Shown: piece by piece, positions 8,294 through 13,632 of the stretch
Layout: the number at the start of each line of letters is the position of its first letter
Numbering within the stretch: the stretch's first letter is position 1
Assembly: GCA_903929765.1 (NCBI GenBank)
Contig: CAIYVX010000047.1
Location: forward strand, 1-35,762
DNA: 35,762 nucleotides
Source: an uncultured Planctomycetia bacterium
GTDB taxonomy: Bacteria; Planctomycetota; Phycisphaerae; FEN-1346; JAACEH01
Direction: 5' to 3'
Translations under genes and position numbers: made by a program
The notes under the pieces: model-generated
Seen by the model: the letters and a program-made list of their open reading frames with translations, nothing else
The model's database searches: none
What the model was told of the DNA's origin: nothing

Positions 8294-8339
8294 AAAAAAA
8301 AACGAAGCCTCGCCGATCTGGTGATCGGAAAGGCTTCGT
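8294..8339 (-). terminator. Intrinsic terminator in the leader of the small-gene cluster
   Basis: On the minus strand a 9-bp stem (8331-8339 with 8302-8310), two small internal mismatches and a 6-bp inner stem (8323-8328 with 8313-8318) close on a 4-base loop. Nine U residues follow, covering 8293-8302. It lies between a promoter (8413-8441) and the first small gene (8257), so it must end transcription before that gene unless overcome. Its 3' arm holds GGCTTC, complementary to GAAGCC in the loop and arm of the preceding hairpin. Confidence 0.85.
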
Positions 8340-8359
8340 CGCCTGTCTTACTTCCTGGC

Positions 8360-8403
8360 CCGGGCTTCTTCGCCCAGAATTGTCGTCCGCCTTCATCGGC
8401 GGA
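8360..8403 (-). promoter_or_regulatory. Tandem hexaloop hairpins (ANTAR-type RNA target)
   Basis: The minus-strand RNA forms two 6-bp hairpins. P1 (8403-8386) is UCCGCC closing loop GAUGAA. P2 (8377-8360) is CUGGGC, with one U-G pair, closing loop GAAGAA. They are 8 bases apart and lie 20 bases before an intrinsic terminator. Two adjacent stem-loops with six-base loops before a terminator are the described target of ANTAR antiterminators. The known consensus has A at loop position 1 and G at position 4; here both loops have G at 1 and G at 4. The position-4 G agrees; the position-1 G is a deviation. Confidence 0.65.
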
Positions 8404-8412
8404 ACAATTGGG

Positions 8413-8441
8413 AATCTAATCCGAAATGCGGTTCCGTGCAA
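8413..8441 (-). promoter_or_regulatory. Promoter of the attenuated small-gene transcript
   Basis: On the minus strand TTGCAC (8441-8436) and TAGATT (8418-8413) are separated by 17 bases. The predicted start near 8406 places hairpin P1 at the very 5' end of the RNA. This gives the cluster its own promoter separate from the kinase-regulator genes. Confidence 0.5.
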
Positions 8442-8527
8442 GAGGAAAAACCGAAAAAATAAAAATTTTTTTTGCCGCTCTGCAAATCCCGACGAAAACG
8501 GGGCCGGCGGCGGTTTTTTCTCGCTTT

Positions 8528-9136
8528 TTACAGGCAATCTGCCGCGTCGAGTACGCTCTGCGCGATTTCGCGCATGGCCTTGCCCTGTTCCTGGCTCTTG
8601 CTCTGGAGGATGCGGTAGGCCTGGGCCTCGGTCATTTTTTTCTTTTCCATCAGCAAGCCCTTGGCCCGCTCGACCACCTTGCGGGTCTCGATGGTGTCGC
8701 GGAGGTTGGCGTTCTCGCTCTGAAGCCGCTCGAATTCCTCGAAGCGGTTCTGGGCCAGGACCATAGCGCTGGTGAGCTGTTGCGGCGTAACCGGCTTGAC
8801 CAGATACCCGAAGACGTGGGCCTGCATCGCCTCGTTCAGATACTCGTCGTCGGCGTAGGCCGTGGTGATGATCACCGGGCAGGGCCGCCGCTCCATGATC
8901 TGCCGGGCCGCCTCCAGGCCGGTCATGCCGACGCCGAGTTGGATGTCCATGAACACCAGCCGCGGGCGCAGGCGGTCGAGTTGGGCCAGGGCGTCCTCGG
9001 CCGTGGCAAAAGTGTAGATCTCTTCGCTGCCCTGGCGCGTGAGCATGTTTTCCAGACCCAGGCGGACGAGCGACTCGTCGTCGACGATGAAAATGCAGCG
9101 CGGCGGGCTGTTCTCTGACGCCGAACGGTCTTTCAT
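8528..9136 (-). CDS. ANTAR-domain response regulator (PdtaR/EutV type)
   Basis: 202 residues. Residues 12-125 are a receiver domain with acidic pair Asp19-Asp20, phosphoacceptor Asp64 (V-F-M-D-I-Q) and Lys114 (Y-L-V-K-P-V). A coiled helix from about 127 leads to an ANTAR domain (about 145-198) with V-V-E-R-A-K-G-L-L-M and M-T-E-A-Q-A-Y-R-I-L. Phosphorylated regulators of this class dimerise and bind tandem hexaloop RNA to prevent termination. The gene overlaps the kinase gene by four bases (ATGA), so the pair is translated together. The likely target is the leader about 120 bases downstream on the same strand. Confidence 0.95.
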   Translation of the reverse strand: MKDRSASENSPPRCIFIVDDESLVRLGLENMLTRQGSEEIYTFATAEDALAQLDRLRPRLVFMDIQLGVGMTGLEAARQIMERRPCPVIITTAYADDEYLNEAMQAHVFGYLVKPVTPQQLTSAMVLAQNRFEEFERLQSENANLRDTIETRKVVERAKGLLMEKKKMTEAQAYRILQSKSQEQGKAMREIAQSVLDAADCL

Positions 9137-10038
9137 GGTGTTTCTCCCGGATTAGGCAGGACGATTTCGCAACGGCACCCGCCCTCGGGTCCGCTGGCAA
9201 TGTTGATTTTTCCTTTGAGATCGTGCTCGACGATGCTGCGAATCAGCCGCAGACCGGTTCCGTCCGACTTCGTGTCGGGACAGCCGATGCCGTCGTCGGC
9301 GATGGTGATGGTCATGGTCTCATGGTCGGGCGAACAGGCGGCCGAAAGTTCGAGCCGGCCGTGCGTGCGGCCCGAGAAGGCATGGAGAATGGCGTTGGAA
9401 ATCAATTCGTTGACCACGATGGCCAGGCTCGTGGCCGACTTGCTGGAAACGGTGCAGACACAATCGTTGACGGTGACGGCGAGCCGCGTGGCTCCGGGCG
9501 AAAGGTATCCGGCCACAGCCAGTTCCGAGAGGCCCTTGAGCAAGCCCTGGACCGGCACTTCGCGGGCGTCTTCGCTGGTCAACAGGCGGTGAACCATGGC
9601 AATGGCCCGGATTCTCGCGGCGCAGCGGTCCAGCGCCCCCACGCTCGACGGATCGACGGCCTGACGCTCCATTTCCAGCAGCGTGACCACGCTCTGGAGG
9701 TTGTTGCGGATGCGATGATGGGCTTCCCGGATCAGGGTCTGGAACAGATCGGCCCGCTCTTCGGCAATCTGGCGCGCCGCCGTGAGTTCGACCTCGACGA
9801 TCCGGTGATGCTCGGCCAGCCGCTCGGCCTCGGCCCGCAGGTCGTCAACGTTCTCGGCCAGTTGTTCGATGGCCTGGGGCAGGGCGACGTGATCCGACAA
9901 TGTGGCGTCCCGGGCGTCCTTGGCGACGCGCTGGAGCACGGCAATCTGGTCGCGAAGTTCGTGGATCTTTTCGACCACGATCTTCTCGGCGGCTCGTTTT
10001 TCAGCGGATTGTTTTTCGACCTCTTTTTCTTCGTTCAT
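9133..10038 (-). CDS. Cytosolic HisKA_2 sensor histidine kinase (PdtaS/EutW type)
   Basis: 301 residues from ATG 10038, which has AAGGG five bases upstream; a TTG at 10068 lies against a repeat and is less likely. The first 100 residues are a charged coiled coil with no PAS, GAF or membrane segment. The phosphoacceptor box H-H-R-I-R-N-N-L-Q (His107/108) is of the HisKA_2 class that pairs with ANTAR regulators. The ATPase region has the N box V-V-N-E-L-I-S-N-A, then D-D-G-I-G and G-T-G-L-R-L-I. It phosphorylates the adjacent regulator. Without a recognisable sensor domain, its input must come through the coiled coil or a partner. Confidence 0.92.
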   Translation of the reverse strand: MNEEKEVEKQSAEKRAAEKIVVEKIHELRDQIAVLQRVAKDARDATLSDHVALPQAIEQLAENVDDLRAEAERLAEHHRIVEVELTAARQIAEERADLFQTLIREAHHRIRNNLQSVVTLLEMERQAVDPSSVGALDRCAARIRAIAMVHRLLTSEDAREVPVQGLLKGLSELAVAGYLSPGATRLAVTVNDCVCTVSSKSATSLAIVVNELISNAILHAFSGRTHGRLELSAACSPDHETMTITIADDGIGCPDTKSDGTGLRLIRSIVEHDLKGKINIASGPEGGCRCEIVLPNPGETP

Positions 10039-10069
10039 GGAGCCCTTCTCTGCCGGCGCAGCAACCAAG

Positions 10070-10093
10070 TAGGTCGGGTCAACAGACCCGACA
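10070..10093. repeat. Palindromic repeat, family R6
   Basis: TAGGTCGGGTC, a short loop and GACCCGACA form a near-perfect hairpin upstream of the kinase gene. A truncated copy lies at 27828-27843. Confidence 0.7.
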
Positions 10094-10100
10094 TCCCCTT

Positions 10101-10129
10101 ACTCTAATCGGTCTATGGTAATGGAACAA
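10101..10129 (-). promoter_or_regulatory. Possible promoter for the kinase-ANTAR pair
   Basis: On the minus strand TTGTTC (10129-10124) and TAGAGT (10106-10101) are 17 bases apart. Both hexamers are only moderate matches, but the spacing is right and no better candidate lies between the repeats upstream of the kinase. Confidence 0.35.
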
Positions 10130-10166
10130 GGGGGTCAGCGGCTTTTTTCAACAGCGAGGGCAAAAC

Positions 10167-10351
10167 CAGTGGCACGGGCATCTTGCCCGTGAGTCCCACG
10201 GGCGTCTCGCCCGTGGCCTTTGTTGTTGCTTCTTCTTTTGAAGCCCCCAGCATTGCTGGGGGACGCCGTTTCTTCTTCACCAGTGGCTTCAAAGAAAAAA
10301 CAAGCAGGGCCGGGACGGCCCTGCGACTCATGGGCGGGACGCCCATGCTAC
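10167..10351. repeat. Repeat cluster R1-R2-R1 between the kinase gene and xylB
   Basis: An R1 unit (10167-10219) has two successive hairpins, ACGGGC/GCCCGT and CACGGGC/GCCCGTG. It is followed by a pyrimidine tract and an R2 unit (10240-10277) with CCCCCAGC/GCTGGGGG. A second R1-like unit (10304-10351) has CAGGGCC/GGCCCTG and CATGGGC/GCCCATG hairpins. The TAG stop of xylB lies at its edge. Confidence 0.8.
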
Positions 10352-11982
10352 TTATCCTTTTTTTCGACGGCCGCCAGTCGGGCGAAGCTCTCTTTCAGCG
10401 CCAAATAGAGGCGGTCATATTCGCGATAGCGCTCTTCGTAGGCCCGGCGAGCCTGGGCCTCCGGTCGCGTCGCGGTCCGCAGGCGAACCGCCGCGTCGGA
10501 GGCCTCCGGCACGCTCCCCCAAACGCCCGCCCCCACGCCGGCCAGCAGCGCCGCCCCGTAGGCCGGACCTTCCGCCGCGTTGATCGTCCGCACCGCCTGA
10601 CCGTAAACGTCGGCCTGCATCTGCCGCCAGAACCGGCTCCGCGCCCCGCCCCCGGTGGCCCGAATCTCGCGCACCGGAACGCCCATCCCACGAATGATCT
10701 CCAGGCAGTCGCGCATGGCGTAGGTCACACCTTCCATCACCGCCCGCGCCATTTCCGCCCGCCCGTGCATGTTCGACAACCCGATCCAGCAGGCCCGCGC
10801 GTCGCTGTCGCCGTGCGGCGTGCGCTCGCCCGTCAGGTAGGGCAAAAAATATAGTCCGTGGCTACCCAGCGGCGACCGCGCCGCCAGGGCCGTGATCAGT
10901 TCGTAGGGATCAACCCCGCGCCGCCGGGCTTCGGCTACTTCCTCACCGCAGAGTTGGTTGCGGAACCATTGCAGGCTGCCACCGGCCGAAAGCACCACGC
11001 CCATGACGTGCCACTGGCCCGGCACGGCGGCGCAGAACGTGTGGACGCGACCGAGCGGATCGGCGGCCATCTCTTCGGCGTGCGCAAAGACGACGCCGGA
11101 GGTGCCCAGGCTGGTGCTCACCACCCCCGGACGGACAATTCCGTTGCCGACCGCCCCCGCCGCATTGTCTCCGCCCCCGGCCACCACCGGCGTGCCCGCC
11201 GGCAGGCCCAGCAGTTTCGCCCCGGCCGCATGAAGCACGCCCGTCACTTCCGGCGATTCGTAGCAGCGCGGCAAAAGATCCTTATCAAGCTCCAGCGCCG
11301 CCAGAAGTTTCGCCGACCACTTCCGCTGCCGCACGTCCAGCAGCAGCGTGCCCGAGGCGTCGCTCAGATCGGTCGCGAAATCTCCGGTCAGACAGAACCG
11401 GACGTAGTCCTTGGGCAGGAGCACCTTGACGGTCCGCTCCCAGACGTGCGGCTCGTGGCGGCGGACCCAGAGAATTTTCGGCGCCGTGAAGCCGGCCAGG
11501 GCCGGGTTGGCCGCCAGGCTGATGAGCTTCCGCCGCCCGCCGGCCCGGCGGGTGATTTCCGCGCACTCCTCGCCCGTCCGCTGATCGTTCCAGAGGATGG
11601 CCGGACGCAGCACGCGATTGGATTTATCGAGAAGTACCGAGCCGTGCATCTGGCCGGAGAGGCCGACGGCCCGGACGGCCCCCGCCGGGGCCACCGCCAG
11701 AACTTTTTTCGCGGTCCGCGAAACGGCCCGCAGCCAATGCGCCGGCTCCTGTTCGCTCCAGGCCGGGTGCGGGACCAGGCCGGGATACTCCGCCGACGCT
11801 GCCGCCACAACCCGCCCGCGTTCGTCGATCAGCAGGGCTTTGGTGGCGCTGGTACCGATGTCGAAGCCGAGCAGGTAAGATCTGCTTGCAGTGGCACGGG
11901 CATCTTGCCCGTGGGTCGCAGGGCCATCTTGGCCCTGCGCTGCTTTTTCCATGGGCGGGACGCCCATGCCACTGTTTTTCAT
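10348..11982 (-). CDS. xylB: Xylulokinase (FGGY family), with repeat-encoded N-terminal extension
   Basis: 544 residues from ATG 11982, chosen because AGGAG lies eight bases upstream. Residues about 35-46 are the first phosphate motif, G-F-D-I-G-T-S-A-T-K-A. G-L-S-G-Q-M-H-G is the sugar-site signature typical of xylulokinases; the adenosine region G-A-T-G-G-G-A-R-S and a further motif, L-G-T-S-G-V-V, follow. The enzyme phosphorylates D-xylulose into the pentose phosphate pathway. Residues 3-32 are encoded by palindromic repeats and precede the normal start of the family. The stop codon also touches a repeat. The gene follows the DUF2007-like gene by four bases and is probably its operon partner. 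Other FGGY kinases remain possible. Confidence 0.85.
   Translation of the reverse strand: MKNSGMGVPPMEKAAQGQDGPATHGQDARATASRSYLLGFDIGTSATKALLIDERGRVVAAASAEYPGLVPHPAWSEQEPAHWLRAVSRTAKKVLAVAPAGAVRAVGLSGQMHGSVLLDKSNRVLRPAILWNDQRTGEECAEITRRAGGRRKLISLAANPALAGFTAPKILWVRRHEPHVWERTVKVLLPKDYVRFCLTGDFATDLSDASGTLLLDVRQRKWSAKLLAALELDKDLLPRCYESPEVTGVLHAAGAKLLGLPAGTPVVAGGGDNAAGAVGNGIVRPGVVSTSLGTSGVVFAHAEEMAADPLGRVHTFCAAVPGQWHVMGVVLSAGGSLQWFRNQLCGEEVAEARRRGVDPYELITALAARSPLGSHGLYFLPYLTGERTPHGDSDARACWIGLSNMHGRAEMARAVMEGVTYAMRDCLEIIRGMGVPVREIRATGGGARSRFWRQMQADVYGQAVRTINAAEGPAYGAALLAGVGAGVWGSVPEASDAAVRLRTATRPEAQARRAYEERYREYDRLYLALKESFARLAAVEKKDK
11889..11974. repeat. R1-type repeat cluster inside the xylB reading frame
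   Basis: Three hairpins follow each other: ACGGGC/GCCCGT, CAGGGCC/GGCCCTG and CATGGGC/GCCCATG. The outer ends are GTGGCACGGGC and GCCCATGCCAC. The whole 86-base stretch is read in frame as residues 3-32 of the kinase without a stop. Confidence 0.85.
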
Positions 11983-11986
11983 GCGG

Positions 11987-12541
11987 CTACTCCTCGTCGT
12001 CAAAGTCGTCGAGGTCTTCGTCGTCCACGTCCTCGGCGTCCTCGGCGTCGTCATCGAGGCCCTCGAAGGGATCGAAGTCGTCATCCTTCTCGTCCTCTTC
12101 GTCCTCGATGTCGTCCTCAAACTCCTCGTCCTCGTCGATGGCGTCCTCGGCCTCCATGGCCGCATCGGCCAGGATTTCCGCCGCCTCAGCCGCCAACTCG
12201 TCGGGCACGAGAACCGGAATGCCGCGCACGGCGTTGCGCGGCGGAGGCTTGGTCGGATCGTGCTCGTCGGTCCCGATGAAGGCCGGAATCTCCGCCGATT
12301 CCAGGATCGACTTCATCGTCCGGGCCTCTTTCATGTTCCGGGCCTGCGTCACGGTCACCAACTCGGTGGTGTCCAGAGCTTCGCCCTCGACCGCCGGAGT
12401 TTCCTCGGCTTCCTCTTCCTCAGGCTCTTTTTCTTCGGGTTCTTCCGCCGCTTTGGGTTTCTTGGGCTTGGAATTCTTGGGATCCGGCTTGCCCTTGCGG
12501 CCCTCCGGACGCCCGCCGTCGCTCTTCTTCTTTTTCGCCAT
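11987..12541 (-). CDS. DUF2007-like protein with Lys-rich head and very acidic tail
   Basis: 184 residues. Residues 1-35 are Lys/Gly/Pro-rich and 36-55 Glu-rich. About 58-130 match the DUF2007 pattern: an L-V-T-V start, A-R-T-M-K-S-I-L-E-S-A-E-I-P-A-F-I and then G-I-P-V-L-V-P-D-E-L-A-A-E-A. The last 50 residues are nearly all Asp and Glu. DUF2007 is described as a putative signal-transducing fold with no established function. AGGAG precedes the ATG, and a consensus promoter lies 55-80 bases upstream. The end is four bases from the xylB start, so the two are probably co-transcribed. The acidic tail could be a protein- or metal-binding surface. Confidence 0.7.
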   Translation of the reverse strand: MAKKKKSDGGRPEGRKGKPDPKNSKPKKPKAAEEPEEKEPEEEEAEETPAVEGEALDTTELVTVTQARNMKEARTMKSILESAEIPAFIGTDEHDPTKPPPRNAVRGIPVLVPDELAAEAAEILADAAMEAEDAIDEDEEFEDDIEDEEDEKDDDFDPFEGLDDDAEDAEDVDDEDLDDFDDEE

Positions 12542-12595
12542 GTCGCTTCTCCTGCGTAAAGTCCGCTCGCGCCACCACCCGCGACCGACGCCGGA

Positions 12596-12623
12596 AAGAT
12601 AGCAAGGGCATTTGGAGTGTCAA
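12596..12623 (-). promoter_or_regulatory. Promoter for the DUF2007-xylB unit
   Basis: On the minus strand a perfect TTGACA (12623-12618) and TATCTT (12601-12596) are 16 bases apart. Start would be near 12590, about 50 bases before the ATG. Confidence 0.65.
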
Positions 12624-12726
12624 GAAAATAGTGGCGACTGTTTTTCTTTCTGTTTTTCTTGGCGGCTCTGGAATGGCCGCCGGGTTCCACGTTATACTGG
12701 CCGGGGCAGCCTTCGGAGGTGGACTG

Positions 12727-13557
12727 ATGAACGTGCTGAACCGACTCTTGCAGATCTTACAGACGCAGGCTCCGGCCGCAGCCCTGGGCCTCGCCGCCGT
12801 CGCCCTGGTCGGGTGCCTCGGTCGCGGCGAGCCGCTGCCGCCCGGACCCGCCCCGACGCCGGAAACCGTCAGCAAGGTACCGTCCGAGGCCGAACTGGTG
12901 CAACTGGCCAGGACCGATCTGATCGCCCTGTGGGAACTGAGCCTGAAACACTACGAACAATCGTATCACGACTACACCTGCCTCTTTGTCAAGCAGGAGC
13001 GGCTGGGCGACACTCTGGGCGCCGCCCAGACCATCCGGGCCAGCTTTCTGGAGCGGCCCGGCGGCGTGAAGTTGCAATGGCTCACCGGCGCCCAGGCGGC
13101 CGATATTATTATCTACGTCGCCGGAAGCAACGACGGCCAGGCCCTGGCCCATCCCACCGGCCCGCTGGGCCCCCTGCTGCCGTGGCTGCGCGTCGACCCC
13201 GCCGGCCCACTGGTGCTGGGCACCAGCCGGCGCCCGATCTCCGACTTCGGCTTCAAACGCAGCCTGGAAATCTTCCTGGCCACGGACCGCCAGGCCCTGG
13301 CGGCCGGCGAACTCCGGCTCGAAGACGGCGGGGTGCAGACCGTCGAGGAAACCGGCCGGCCGGCGCTGCTGCTGATCCGGCGCCTGCCGCCCGGAAAGGG
13401 TTACTCCGCCGCCCTGAACAGAATCTGGCTCGACCAGCAGTGGCTGCTCCCGGTGAAAGTCGAGGGCTATGACTGGGACGGCCAGTTGACCTTCAGGTAT
13501 CTCTTCAAAGACGTCCATTTCAACGTCGGCCTGAAGCCGGACGACTTTCAGCCGTAG
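12727..13557 (+). CDS. DUF1571-type lipoprotein
   Basis: 276 residues from ATG 12727, which has GGAGGT six bases upstream; the frame is open further 5' but lacks a better start. The N terminus is a lipoprotein signal with lipobox L-V-G-C. The body has a Y-T-C-L-F-V-K-Q-E-R block, an I-R-A-S-F-L-E-R-P strand and a final Y-L-F-K-D-V-H-F-N-V-G-L-K-P-D-D-F, a pattern I associate with DUF1571 proteins of planctomycetes, which have a LolA/LolB-like beta fold. It probably sits in the envelope and binds a lipid or hydrophobic ligand. A TATACT lies at 12693-12698 without a clear -35. It precedes the MMPL transporter gene, a common type of pairing for envelope lipid transport. Confidence 0.7.
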   Translation: MNVLNRLLQILQTQAPAAALGLAAVALVGCLGRGEPLPPGPAPTPETVSKVPSEAELVQLARTDLIALWELSLKHYEQSYHDYTCLFVKQERLGDTLGAAQTIRASFLERPGGVKLQWLTGAQAADIIIYVAGSNDGQALAHPTGPLGPLLPWLRVDPAGPLVLGTSRRPISDFGFKRSLEIFLATDRQALAAGELRLEDGGVQTVEETGRPALLLIRRLPPGKGYSAALNRIWLDQQWLLPVKVEGYDWDGQLTFRYLFKDVHFNVGLKPDDFQP

Positions 13558-13585
13558 TCCGGCGCGGCCGCCCGGCTGTTTTTCG

Positions 13586-13614
13586 TTGCCCTTCAAAGCG
13601 GGACCCCCTACCAT
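13586..13614 (+). promoter_or_regulatory. Possible promoter for the MMPL gene
   Basis: TTGCCC (13586-13591) and TACCAT (13609-13614) are 17 bases apart, with the predicted start just before the GAAGGAG ribosome site. It is a moderate match. Confidence 0.4.
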
Positions 13615-13632
13615 GTATCTGAAGGAGTCTTG

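Noticed and set aside
8271-9200. Long minus-strand frame overlapping the ANTAR gene in another register
   Set aside because: It is a shadow of the well-supported ANTAR response regulator and would read through the terminator and hairpins.
11983-12165. N-terminal extension of the xylulokinase frame
   Set aside because: It is an out-of-frame reading of the acidic tail of the DUF2007-like gene; ATG 11982 has a good ribosome site.
12669-12698. Promoter for the DUF1571-type gene based on TATACT
   Set aside because: The hexamer at the -35 distance does not match consensus, so I did not list it as a feature.
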